From: Deltaproteobacteria bacterium
GTDB lineage: Bacteria > Desulfobacterota > Desulfobulbia > Desulfobulbales > SURF-16
Assembly (NCBI GenBank): GCA_029939635.1
Contig: JAOZSN010000005.1
Span: 10,885-36,972, forward strand
DNA length: 26,088 nt
Direction: 5' to 3'
How positions within the stretch are numbered: position 1 is the first letter of the stretch; every line of letters begins with the position of its first letter. Positions 15,289 through 22,973 of this stretch are shown here, in pieces. Made by a program: the position numbers and the translations under genes. The notes under the pieces were generated by a model, which saw nothing but the letters and a program-made list of their open reading frames with translations, did no database searches and was not told the DNA's origin.

Positions 15289-16707
15289 CTACTCCTTACA
15301 GACAGCAACAACAGTGCTGGCCAGCTCCTTCACTTCACTATCTGCCACTGTGCGCATGTCCAGCAACAGGGCATCATTCTCCACCCGGCCAATAACAGGG
15401 ATAGCAGCAGCCCGCAAGCGCTGCTCAAAACGGGAGAGCCGCATACGCTGAGGCTGCAAAATCACCGCCCGGCTGGGCAGGGTCTGTTCAGGTAAAGCAC
15501 CTCCCCCCACCATTGATTCTGTGTCCTGACTAAAAACAGAGCACACTCCAGCCAATTCAGGTTTTAGACGCCGCAACAAACGGGTAGCCCGCCGTTGAAT
15601 GACAGCATACTCCTGGGCCAGCATGGCTAATGTTGGCACCTGGGATACCACGGTCTGCTCATCAAGATAGAGACGCAGAATAGCCTCAAGGCCTGCCAGG
15701 GTAAATTTATCAATGCGCAAGGCACGATTCAGCGGATTTTTCTTGATGGTGGCAATAATTTCCTTACTACCGACAATAATACCGGCCTGGGGACCGCCCA
15801 ACAATTTATCACCACTAAAGGTAATGACATCAGCTCCTGTGGCCACCGTCTCCTGCACCGTGGGCTCCCGTCCAAGACCAAAACGGGAAAGATCAATCAA
15901 GGAACCAGAGCCCAAATCCTCCATAACCGGCAATCCCATTTCATGCCCCAATGTCACCAGGTCAACCAAGGGTACCTCAGAGGTAAAGCCAATCATGCGG
16001 TAATTGCTGGTATGCACCTTTAGTAAAAGGGCAGTCTGATCTGAAATAGCCTGTTCATAGTCGTGGAGGTGGGTGCGATTAGTGGCCCCCACCTCCACCA
16101 ACCTGGCACCACTTTTCTCCATTACGTCCGGGATGCGAAACGAGCCGCCAATCTCCACCAACTGCCCGCGCGAGACAATAACTTCCTGCCCCTTGGCCAG
16201 GGTATCAAGGGCCAGCATGACAGCAGCGGCATTATTATTCACCACCAACCCAGCCTCAGCACCGGTCAACTCGCAGAGCAGCTCCTCCACCAGGGCATAG
16301 CGACTCCCCCGCTTACCAGTCGTCAGATCAAATTCAAGATTGGAATAACGGGAACCCGCAGCCAACAATCCTGCCATGGCTGATTCAGGTAACAAAGAAC
16401 GTCCCATATTGGTATGAACCACCACACCAGTGGCATTTATAACCGTGCGGAAATTGGGTTGCATGAAGGAGGCCAGTAGCCGTTCAAAACGGGGCATGAG
16501 ATGGTGGCGAGCCAGATCATCACGAGTATGCTCTGCGCCACCGATAATGGCTTGGCGAACCTCATCAAGCAACTCACGCACCACCTTCTTCACCAGCCGG
16601 AGTGGTGCTTCAGTCTCTTGGTCAACCCAACCCAAGAATTCATCAACCTTGGGGATATGACGCAGCAACTGCTGCAACTCACCTTGTTTTTTTTTAGATT
16701 CTACCAT
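15289..16707 (-). CDS. selA: L-seryl-tRNA(Sec) selenium transferase SelA
   Basis: SelA converts Ser-tRNA(Sec) to selenocysteinyl-tRNA using selenophosphate; it is a PLP enzyme forming a large ring. The 472-residue protein has NATGVVVHTNMGR near residue 91, LEFDLTTGKRGSR, and the PLP-lysine motif SGDKLLGGPQAG with Lys at about 301. EDLGSGSL and the C-terminal PVIGRVEND are also typical. Length is normal. The ATG at 16705-16707 lacks an obvious ribosome-binding site. Its presence implies the organism makes selenoproteins, such as formate dehydrogenases or hydrogenases. Neither selB nor selC is in this window. It heads a unit that continues into the GGDEF-TPR gene. Confidence 0.96.
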   Translation of the reverse strand: MVESKKKQGELQQLLRHIPKVDEFLGWVDQETEAPLRLVKKVVRELLDEVRQAIIGGAEHTRDDLARHHLMPRFERLLASFMQPNFRTVINATGVVVHTNMGRSLLPESAMAGLLAAGSRYSNLEFDLTTGKRGSRYALVEELLCELTGAEAGLVVNNNAAAVMLALDTLAKGQEVIVSRGQLVEIGGSFRIPDVMEKSGARLVEVGATNRTHLHDYEQAISDQTALLLKVHTSNYRMIGFTSEVPLVDLVTLGHEMGLPVMEDLGSGSLIDLSRFGLGREPTVQETVATGADVITFSGDKLLGGPQAGIIVGSKEIIATIKKNPLNRALRIDKFTLAGLEAILRLYLDEQTVVSQVPTLAMLAQEYAVIQRRATRLLRRLKPELAGVCSVFSQDTESMVGGGALPEQTLPSRAVILQPQRMRLSRFEQRLRAAAIPVIGRVENDALLLDMRTVADSEVKELASTVVAVCKE

Positions 16708-16818
16708 AGGATATGAAATGCCTGGATTTTACAAAGGTATTTAGAATTAGCTAGTTAGATGAATATCACTGTAGTAGCTGGGCGATAACAGGTCAACAAG
16801 GAAAAACTCTCCTCTTAA

Positions 16819-18177
16819 TCACTTTTCTGGTTCCGCCGACAAATTTATCCTGCGGATTTCCGCCGAACGGGCCAAAACCCCGACCTCTTCATCAAGATAA
16901 TCATGAACATGGGCTATCTTACCCTCTTCCGGGCGAAGAATCCGCCCCACTACCTGCAAGAGACGACCGGTAAACTTGATGGGAGTGGTGAGAAAAAGGG
17001 TCGCTAAACCAGGGCAGTCAAATCCCTCACCAATAAGCTGCAATGTTGAAACAAGCACCTGCACCCGACCTGCCTTGACATCATCAACAATGGCGGCCCG
17101 CTCTTCGGAAGGAGAACGCCCTGTGAGCACGGCAACATCCACCTGCCTCTCCTGCAGCAATCGTGCTAATTCCTCACAATGGGCCACCCGGTCACTGACC
17201 ACGAGAATCCCACGGGAGCTTTCCCGGCTCTCGGCAACAATATCACTGACAATCTGCTCATTACGATACTTATCAGTGGTAAGGGCCTTCAACAAATCCT
17301 GATAATTATCACGATAGCGGAAAGCAAACAAGGTGGGGTGTTGGCTGAATTTTGGCTTAAGAACTGCACCGGTGGCGGTCAATTCTGAACTATCAACGCG
17401 ATAGACAAGATCACCGAGATAGATATTGATGAGCTGCGACAAGCCATCCCGCCGAAAGGCAGTGGCAGACAGACCCAGCATAAAACAACAGTCAAAGGCT
17501 GTTACCACATCGATGAACAGGGAGGCAGGAACCCGATGGCACTCATCCACCACCAGATGGCCAAAATGATGAGGGAGATCGCTCAATTTATTACGGGCCG
17601 AATTAACAATGGCTACGGTAACAGGGGCAATATCATTATGGCCATCACCTAGCAGACCTGCCTCCAACCCTAAAAACTGCTTGATGCGTTCTTGCCATTG
17701 ATAGAGAAGCTCCTTGGTATGCACAAGGATAAGGGTGGGTTGGCGCCGCCTGGCAATAATAGCCAGGGCCATAATTGTCTTTCCGGAACCAGTACCAGAC
17801 TCAAGCACCCCGAACTGACGCGCCATAACAGCCTCAACAGCCTGTTCCTGATAGGGTCGTAGCTGCGCCAGACAGAAGAGATCCTCCTCAGCACAGAGAC
17901 TACGCCTGTCAACCACCTCCAGGGGGGCAGGACAAAACTGCCGAGCCAGCCGCACTGCTTCATTGGCAAAGCCACGGGGAAAATGAAAGCCAGCGGCATC
18001 CTTTGTAAAAAAAGTCAGCTTTGGCTTAAGCTTCTTGCCAACCCAACGACCATACTTTACAGCATCACGATACTTTGGATTATCAATGGTAAGCTCATTC
18101 GTTAACTGCTGGATAAATGGCTTTGGGCCATCTTGCACCAAGCAATCTGCTGAGACGACAAGGGAGGTTTTTGACAT
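16819..18177 (-). CDS. SF2 DEAD/DEAH-box helicase, XPB/RadD-like
   Basis: ATP-dependent nucleic-acid translocase of superfamily 2. Motif I SGTGSGKT is at 127-134, motif II DECH at 211-214, motif III SAT at 237-239, and motif VI QVVGRILRP at 408-416. The RPYQEQAV Q-motif-like segment is at 107-114. The roughly 100 residues before the helicase core match the small N-terminal region of XPB-like bacterial helicases. There are no added nuclease or methylase domains, so a restriction subunit is unlikely. A role in DNA repair or recombination is an inference. The ATG has AGGA five bases upstream. The gene is read towards selA across a 111-bp gap. Confidence 0.9.
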   Translation of the reverse strand: MSKTSLVVSADCLVQDGPKPFIQQLTNELTIDNPKYRDAVKYGRWVGKKLKPKLTFFTKDAAGFHFPRGFANEAVRLARQFCPAPLEVVDRRSLCAEEDLFCLAQLRPYQEQAVEAVMARQFGVLESGTGSGKTIMALAIIARRRQPTLILVHTKELLYQWQERIKQFLGLEAGLLGDGHNDIAPVTVAIVNSARNKLSDLPHHFGHLVVDECHRVPASLFIDVVTAFDCCFMLGLSATAFRRDGLSQLINIYLGDLVYRVDSSELTATGAVLKPKFSQHPTLFAFRYRDNYQDLLKALTTDKYRNEQIVSDIVAESRESSRGILVVSDRVAHCEELARLLQERQVDVAVLTGRSPSEERAAIVDDVKAGRVQVLVSTLQLIGEGFDCPGLATLFLTTPIKFTGRLLQVVGRILRPEEGKIAHVHDYLDEEVGVLARSAEIRRINLSAEPEK

Positions 18178-18239
18178 GGATTCCTAAGAGTAACACTCCT
18201 CATCTTCTGTCATACCTCGACGTCAAGATAAGTGTTTCG

Positions 18240-18267
18240 GGTTTACTGTTTACGGTTGACAGTTGGA
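18240..18267 (+). repeat. degenerate heptamer array (locus D)
   Basis: Four 7-bp units read GGTTTAC, TGTTTAC, GGTTGAC, AGTTGGA. They lie in the divergent spacer between the helicase gene and the small gene at 18336. The ten-base word GTTTACGGTT (18248-18257) is shared exactly with 9231-9240. A TTGACA inside it (18256-18261) could act as a -35 element, but there is no good -10 at the right distance. Confidence 0.45.
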
Positions 18268-18335
18268 AGAACTCTTTTTAAGCAGACAGAGTACCAACAA
18301 TTAATAAACCGCACACTGGAGCAAAGCGCAATACA

Positions 18336-18686
18336 ATGACTACTTTTCAGCAAGAATGGGATGAAGAAATGGCTATGGCCGTTCTCGAAAATCCAGACGT
18401 CGACAGTCAGGTCTGGGCAGAGGCCGTGGAATGGTTATTACTCTATGGCCCACCTCATATCAAAGAACTCCTCAATCAGGCCTCGGAAACAGCTGCCCAA
18501 AACTGTTTCCCTGAGCTAACCCCAACATCTTTCAGCCCGGATGGTCAACCTTTGTATGACATCAAACAACTTGCGCACGCCTTGGGGATATCAGAAGATG
18601 AAGCCAAACAAAAACTACAAAACAAAGAGTTAGAACAAGGAATTCGTCACCTCTTTTCCGCAGAAGATGCGCTGAAAATCCAATAG
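18336..18686 (+). CDS. small protein with possible helix-turn-helix segment
   Basis: The 116-residue soluble protein has an acidic N-terminus, a helical segment EAVEWLLLYGPPHIKELL (about 29-46), and a C-terminal segment around 74-95 (YDIKQLAHALGISEDEAKQKL) that reads like a helix-turn-helix: LAHALGIS matches the recognition-helix pattern of small regulators. I do not recognise the family. It is divergent from the helicase gene. A GGAG lies fourteen bases before the ATG, too far for a strong site. Codon use looks like the neighbours. A DNA-binding role is plausible but unproven. Confidence 0.65.
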   Translation: MTTFQQEWDEEMAMAVLENPDVDSQVWAEAVEWLLLYGPPHIKELLNQASETAAQNCFPELTPTSFSPDGQPLYDIKQLAHALGISEDEAKQKLQNKELEQGIRHLFSAEDALKIQ

Positions 18687-18781
18687 AAGCAGAGATAAAC
18701 AGTTACTTTTATTCTAGCAGGAGGGACCCCCTCTCTTTGATGGAAAGGGAACGGATGACAAGCATATCGTCCAGAATTGAT

Positions 18782-19003
18782 TTAATGAACAGATGAGAGA
18801 TGCTGCGCAGCACAATGACGATGGTGCTCGATAATTGCGGCAATTTCCTGGCGGGACAACATTTCAATACTGGCGATCTGCTCATCAAGGGGGAGATGAA
18901 CCAACTTTCGTAATGGGCAATCATCAATATGGCGACGAATCACACAATTGGCAATCAAACCCAGGATCAAGCCATTCTCCCTGCTGCGCTTATCGATATC
19001 CAT
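18782..19003 (-). CDS. small Cys/His-rich hypothetical protein
   Basis: The 73-residue protein has three cysteines (20, 29, 64) and many histidines (25, 36, 60, 61, 63, 68), including an HHRHC cluster. The spacing could suit metal binding but matches no zinc-ribbon I know. I chose the ATG at 19001-19003 because GGTGAG lies just upstream; a GTG at 19015 would add four residues. It follows the sensor gene on the same strand after about 100 bp. Family and function are unknown; it looks real because of the ribosome-binding site and protein-like composition. Confidence 0.55.
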   Translation of the reverse strand: MDIDKRSRENGLILGLIANCVIRRHIDDCPLRKLVHLPLDEQIASIEMLSRQEIAAIIEHHRHCAAQHLSSVH

Positions 19004-19107
19004 GTCACTCACCACTGACGATTAGCAGTAAAACTACCCACACCTCGCCATGGTAGCAAAAACAAGAGACAAAGATAAGTAATAACTATCAATCAATCAT
19101 TTTTTCC

Positions 19108-20631
19108 TCACCCTAACTTACCACTGGTATCCTGACTTACACCAACGGCTCGCACGGCATTGCCCTGTTTATCTTTAAGAAGGATAATTCCAAGGGTATG
19201 TATCTGCCGCACGCCCCCCCCTGCTGGGCAAACTTGGAAGGAATAGGGTTTAAAATTGCCTGCTATGGCCTGCTCGTAGGCCTGGCGAACCTGCTGCTGC
19301 TCACCTTCTGCAACATAGGCAAAACTTTCCTCTAACGAAATGTCTTTTGCTTCAATGCCATAAATCTGTCGCATTATAGCAGAGAGATATACACGTTCAT
19401 CAATAAGATTAACCTGCCAGAGACCTAGACGAGCCATCTTCATGGCCAAATCAGTCAACTTGTGGTTATCATACAATTTTGACTCATTCTCCCTCCTCTG
19501 CTGCACCTCTAAGTCAAGTTCACCTAACTGCATGGTCTGTTGCCAATCAGAACGACGCAACCTATTTACCATGGAATTAATGGCCTTAGCCACTTCAGCC
19601 ATCTCATCATTGCCAACTACCTCCATGTGCTGATCAAGCTCACCCTGGCCGATTAGCTCAGCCAGATGAACAAGATTATCTAAAGATTTAGTCACCTTGC
19701 CAGCTTGAACATAGGCAAAGGCTCCTGCGACAAGTGCCGCAACCACCATAAGAAGCAACACGACTAACCACATGCTTCCGACAGAGGCATAGACCTCCTG
19801 CTGGTTCATTTTCGCCACCACCCCCCACTCCGTACCACCTACCTTGCCAACAACAGCCAGAACTGGTTGTCCCTTAAAATCTTTTACTGAAAACAGCCCA
19901 TGCCGCGCCCCGGCTAGAGAGGCTTTCATAGCCTCACTAACCTGTTCAGGCTCCACCAATTGACGTAATGGTTCATCAAGTCGATCCCTAGTGCCAGTAA
20001 TAAAAATCACCCCGCCATGCAGGTCATTTTCGACCAATAACACGTCGCCAGTCTGACCAAGACCAGCATGATCAGCCATAATTTGCTGCAGCCCATTACC
20101 CTTGGCCACCACCAGCATAGTACCAATGCGCTTATCGTGTAGAGTTATTGCCTTGGCGAGATAAATCTTCAACCTTTCTTGCTCCCAAAATGGTTGAAAT
20201 GCCCATGTTTTTTTACCAGCAAGAAAAGACTGGGTAGAGTAGTCGGCTCCTAGGGTCTGAGTCTTAGTTGAAGCAACAACCTTGCCTTGGCCTGAGAGAA
20301 TGGTTAACGATTCATAATCAGCCACGTCAGCGGCAACTTTCACTAAAAATTGATTTAGATATTGCTGCCGCCCCTCCAAGCCATCCTGCAAAAAAGCCTG
20401 CAGGTTCTTAACAAGAGCAGACTGCTGGGCAATGATAGCAACCTGTTGCTTGTGGTGATCTGCCAAGGCTGTCACAGCCTTGGCCCGGCTAGAGGCCACT
20501 GCTGTCAAATTTGCGGTTACCACATCTTCGAGGCTAGCCTTTATCTTAGAGGTTGCGATGAAACCTGCGACAAACACAGGAAAGACAGCCAGCACAAGAT
20601 ATAAAATTAACGTCTTATGTAAAATTTTCAT
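19108..20631 (-). CDS. Cache-HAMP-PAS membrane sensor without output domain
   Basis: The 507-residue protein has an N-terminal membrane helix (about 7-26), a periplasmic double-Cache sensor (about 35-280), a second helix (about 287-308), a HAMP domain (about 310-362), a short coiled coil (365-390) and one PAS domain (about 393-503). It ends GVSQDTSGKLG, just where a PAS domain would normally pass through a linker into a histidine kinase or GGDEF domain. No output domain follows before the next gene on that strand. It may act by dimerising with another sensor, or be a truncated receptor. AGGAG lies six bases before the ATG, so it is likely to be expressed. Domain calls are by pattern and rough. 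Confidence 0.85.
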   Translation of the reverse strand: MKILHKTLILYLVLAVFPVFVAGFIATSKIKASLEDVVTANLTAVASSRAKAVTALADHHKQQVAIIAQQSALVKNLQAFLQDGLEGRQQYLNQFLVKVAADVADYESLTILSGQGKVVASTKTQTLGADYSTQSFLAGKKTWAFQPFWEQERLKIYLAKAITLHDKRIGTMLVVAKGNGLQQIMADHAGLGQTGDVLLVENDLHGGVIFITGTRDRLDEPLRQLVEPEQVSEAMKASLAGARHGLFSVKDFKGQPVLAVVGKVGGTEWGVVAKMNQQEVYASVGSMWLVVLLLMVVAALVAGAFAYVQAGKVTKSLDNLVHLAELIGQGELDQHMEVVGNDEMAEVAKAINSMVNRLRRSDWQQTMQLGELDLEVQQRRENESKLYDNHKLTDLAMKMARLGLWQVNLIDERVYLSAIMRQIYGIEAKDISLEESFAYVAEGEQQQVRQAYEQAIAGNFKPYSFQVCPAGGGVRQIHTLGIILLKDKQGNAVRAVGVSQDTSGKLG

Positions 20632-20955
20632 CCCAATCTCCTCAACGAACAGCTATTTATAAGATTTAACAGTAACTTATCTACAGATTACCCTTATTGA
20701 ACAGCCAAGACAAGTTTACTTTCCAACACAACCAACCCATCATACGCGATACTTGTTCGTAAACAAAAATGTTTTATGATAGAGTCGTTATTCTTGAAAA
20801 GGAAATGCATAATCCCTAATTTTTCCATTTCAGGTAGACACTGGACTCCGAAAGGATGCATACCAATTCAGGCGTCATGTAACACCATACCAAAAAATAT
20901 CGAGCCCCAAAAGCTACAGCCCAGAGACAAAGACTACTAAGCAAAAGGTGATGTT
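20632..20955. other. divergent intergenic region, sensor gene / yqeY
   Basis: This 324-bp region separates the divergent sensor and yqeY genes. It carries the ribosome-binding site of the sensor gene at the left and a probable yqeY promoter at 20753-20780. About 165 bases of leader follow before yqeY. I see no ORF, tRNA or known riboswitch in the leader. A short AAACA-AAAA-TGTTT inverted repeat lies within the promoter spacer. Confidence 0.5.
20753..20780 (+). promoter_or_regulatory. possible promoter for yqeY
   Basis: TTGTTC (20753-20758), a 16-bp spacer and TATGAT (20775-20780) resemble a sigma70 promoter. Transcription would begin near 20787, about 170 bases before the yqeY start. This is the best match in the region; it is not proven. 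Confidence 0.4.
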
Positions 20956-21357
20956 ATGAGTTTACAGGAAAAAATCCGCCAGGATCTCAAAGAATCAATG
21001 AAGGCAAAAACAGCCGAACGAACCTCAGCCATTCGCATCATCATGGGCGAATTTGCCAGACAACCCAAAAAAGAGGTCACAGACGAGCAGGTTATTGCCA
21101 TTATTCGTAAACTGATCAAATCGGAGAAGGAAACCCTGGCTACTTCCGGCGAAAGTGAGTCAGCATATATCGCTATTCTGGAGGCGTATCTGCCACAAAT
21201 GGCAAGTGAGGCTGAAATCAAACAATGGATCACTAATAATATTGATTTCAGCCAATTCAAAAACAAAATGCAGGCCATGAAACCAATCATGAACCACTTT
21301 GCCTGTACAGCTGATGGAAATACAGTGAAGAAAATATTGATGGATAACAAAGGATAA
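20956..21357 (+). CDS. yqeY: GatB/YqeY-domain protein
   Basis: The YqeY family is small, helical and related to the tail domain of the GatB amidotransferase subunit; it is thought to interact with tRNA, but its function is not settled. The protein has 133 residues, near the usual ~147. It has the family's opening LQEKIRQDLKESMKAK, a middle EKETLATSGE, and LEAYLPQMASEAEI. The C-terminal TADGNTVKKIL resembles the GKVVS..VK segment. AAGGTG lies six bases before the ATG. A strong terminator begins at its stop codon, so it is a single-gene unit. Confidence 0.92.
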   Translation: MSLQEKIRQDLKESMKAKTAERTSAIRIIMGEFARQPKKEVTDEQVIAIIRKLIKSEKETLATSGESESAYIAILEAYLPQMASEAEIKQWITNNIDFSQFKNKMQAMKPIMNHFACTADGNTVKKILMDNKG

Positions 21358-21408
21358 AAAACAAAAAGGCAATGGAAGCAGTACGCCTCCATTGCCTTTT
21401 TGTTTTTT
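21356..21408. terminator. strong bidirectional intrinsic terminator
   Basis: A 24-bp stem (21356-21379 pairing with 21385-21408) with one mismatch and a five-base AGTAC loop. The lower stem is A-rich on the left and T-rich on the right, so it ends in a T-run on both strands. It lies between the convergent yqeY and NifX-like genes and should terminate both. Confidence 0.9.
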
Positions 21409-21438
21409 AATGCCGTGGAAAAACCTTACATGACCCGT

Positions 21439-21738
21439 TTACACCGGAAGTGTATGTATTGGCCCCTGATATACCACCGGCAAAATACCTCTTTTTTTCA
21501 ATGCTTTAGCTGGCTTGTCCATGATTCGTGCCATATAAACTCGGTCACAATCTTTGATAATATCTGCCACCCAATCAAACATGGCCTGATCAAAAAATTC
21601 TAGAGGCAACGGTTCGGAAGAACGTTCATCCACCAAGCGCAACCCCTCTCCTTGATCCTCAAAAATCAAAAAACGTTCAGCACGACTGAAACGCTGATCA
21701 ACCTCCAGGCAATCGGAAGAAACAACAGCAATTCTCAT
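21439..21738 (-). CDS. NifX/NifB-type dinitrogenase cofactor-biosynthesis-family protein
   Basis: The 99-residue protein begins MRIAVVSSD and continues with a short D/E-containing segment, RFSRAERFLIFE, as in the NifX/NifB C-terminal domain family (dinitrogenase iron-molybdenum cofactor biosynthesis). Such stand-alone proteins bind iron-sulfur or cofactor precursors; many occur outside nif clusters and have no assigned role. No nitrogenase gene is nearby, so a nif role is not supported. The ATG at 21736-21738 has GGAAGGGGA directly upstream; a longer start at 21771 is less likely. It is convergent with yqeY. Confidence 0.75.
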   Translation of the reverse strand: MRIAVVSSDCLEVDQRFSRAERFLIFEDQGEGLRLVDERSSEPLPLEFFDQAMFDWVADIIKDCDRVYMARIMDKPAKALKKRGILPVVYQGPIHTLPV

Positions 21739-21783
21739 ATCCCCTTCCCCCTTTCTTAGCGTCAAAAACAAAACCCCGTATTC

Positions 21784-21811
21784 TCTATATACTCCTCTTA
21801 TATAGGTTCAA
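21784..21811 (-). promoter_or_regulatory. possible promoter for the NifX-like gene
   Basis: On the minus strand, TTGAAC (21806-21811), a 16-bp spacer and TATAGA (21784-21789) resemble a sigma70 promoter. A TATATAA stretch in the spacer offers an alternative -10. The leader would be about 40 bases. Confidence 0.4.
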
Positions 21812-22073
21812 GGAACATGCCAGTAGCACAACTTTTTTCCCATCAGGACAACCTGCGATTATTATAACGAAACTTCTTTAGGCCCCCCCAACTCACTACT
21901 CCCCCCCTGTTCAATTTTTTTGACTTCAAGGGGGGAATTTGTTCATTTTTTTTAACTCAAAGCCACATTATTACATTGCAGGAAGACTCAGTTGGCAGGG
22001 ATTATTCCTACTCAGTCAAACAGGTACGATTTCCCCTTCTCATTTCAGCATGGGTTGTCTATACTTTCTCCTT
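21812..22073. other. spacer with C7/C7/G6 tracts upstream of the receiver-Hpt gene
   Basis: The spacer before the response-regulator gene holds two C7 runs (within 21884-21907) and a G6 run (21930-21935). The second C tract and the G tract can pair across an AT-rich loop. A TTG at 21939, behind the G tract, opens a frame continuous with the regulator, but its 45 extra residues do not look like protein. No convincing promoter was found. Confidence 0.4.
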
Positions 22074-22904
22074 ATGGATACTCGTCAGGAACTAAACCCA
22101 GATTTTTTCAATGAGATAGCCAAGGATCTCGGCGGGAAATCAATCTTGGTGGTGGAAGACAACGACATAAACCGCAGAGTCATCAGCAGCCTCTTGGAGG
22201 CAGTTGATATCAAGGTAGAAAGTGCAGAAAACGGCCAGCAGGCAGTAGAGAAAATAAACAGCAGCTTTTCAGCCCTGCTCATGGATATAGAGATGCCTGT
22301 GCTTGATGGCCTGGCCGCCACTCGTATGATCCGTCAGTTGCATCAATTTAAGGATATACCAATCATTGCCATGACCGGTTATGACCATGAAACAGATAGG
22401 CAACGTTGCCTGGCTGCTGGCATGAATCATTTCCTCGTAAAACCCATCCATCCAGAAAAATTATTCGCCACCATCATTCGCTGTCTACACATGGCAACGT
22501 CAGCAGAAGAACACTGCCCTAACGCCAGCATTCCACCACAACGCCTCATCCTCAATCACAAATTTGGAGTCGCGAATCTTGCGGGCGATCACGCACTATA
22601 TCTGGAGATATTAAACGATTTCCTCCGGGTCCATGCCCAAATCACAGAAAAAATAATGCAAACATGGGCGAGAGGAGAAGTACAGGAAGCGCTACGTATC
22701 ACCCACCTTTTAAAGGGAGTGGCCGGCACCATAAAAACTGAAATACTGGAAGAAGAGGCCTATACACTCGAACAACTCCTCAAAAAAGAGACATCCCCAA
22801 GGGAAGTCATTGAAACACAGTTCAACACGCTCCATGCCACCTTTCTGGAAACACGACAAGCCATCAGGGCCTTCTTGGAGGAAAATTCTAAACAGAAGCC
22901 TTAA
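22074..22904 (+). CDS. response regulator with C-terminal Hpt domain
   Basis: Phosphorelay protein of 276 residues from the ATG at 22074. The receiver (about 22-140) has the acidic pair in VVEDND (28-29), phospho-acceptor Asp about 71 in LLMDIEMP, Thr about 101 in AMTGYD and Lys about 123 in LVKP. The C-terminal Hpt domain (about 165-270) carries the phospho-histidine in HLLKGVAG (His about 211). There is no DNA-binding or enzymatic output, so it should shuttle phosphate to or from other proteins. Its histidine kinase is not in the window; the nearby sensor has no kinase domain. The start is uncertain: no Shine-Dalgarno is visible at 22074. In-frame TTG at 21939 and ATG at 22050 are alternatives. 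Confidence 0.88.
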   Translation: MDTRQELNPDFFNEIAKDLGGKSILVVEDNDINRRVISSLLEAVDIKVESAENGQQAVEKINSSFSALLMDIEMPVLDGLAATRMIRQLHQFKDIPIIAMTGYDHETDRQRCLAAGMNHFLVKPIHPEKLFATIIRCLHMATSAEEHCPNASIPPQRLILNHKFGVANLAGDHALYLEILNDFLRVHAQITEKIMQTWARGEVQEALRITHLLKGVAGTIKTEILEEEAYTLEQLLKKETSPREVIETQFNTLHATFLETRQAIRAFLEENSKQKP

Positions 22905-22935
22905 CCATCAGATATTATCTTAACAGATTGTTTTT

Positions 22936-22957
22936 AGATCCTTTTGCCAAAGGATCT
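22936..22957. terminator. hairpin between convergent genes
   Basis: AGATCCTTT pairs with AAAGGATCT around a four-base loop, a perfect 9-bp stem. It lies between the stop codons of the receiver-Hpt gene and feoB. It lacks a clear T-run downstream on either strand, so it may terminate weakly or be an RNA-stabilising hairpin. Confidence 0.45.
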
Positions 22958-22973
22958 ATGCCTAAAACATCTA

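Noticed and set aside
16819..18177. Restriction-enzyme R subunit or phage-defence helicase
   Set aside because: No nuclease, methylase or specificity gene is beside it and the protein has only a compact helicase core, so a repair-type helicase is more likely.
21439..21738. Evidence for a nitrogen-fixation cluster from the NifX-like gene
   Set aside because: Stand-alone members of this family are common outside nif clusters, and no other nif gene is present.
21939..22073. N-terminal extension of the receiver-Hpt protein from the TTG at 21939
   Set aside because: The 45 extra residues do not match the family and look like translated spacer. I kept it only as an alternative start because of the G-rich site ahead of it.
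22936..22957. Standard intrinsic terminator
   Set aside because: The hairpin is perfect but lacks a T-run after it on both strands. It was kept only as a weak terminator or stabilising hairpin.
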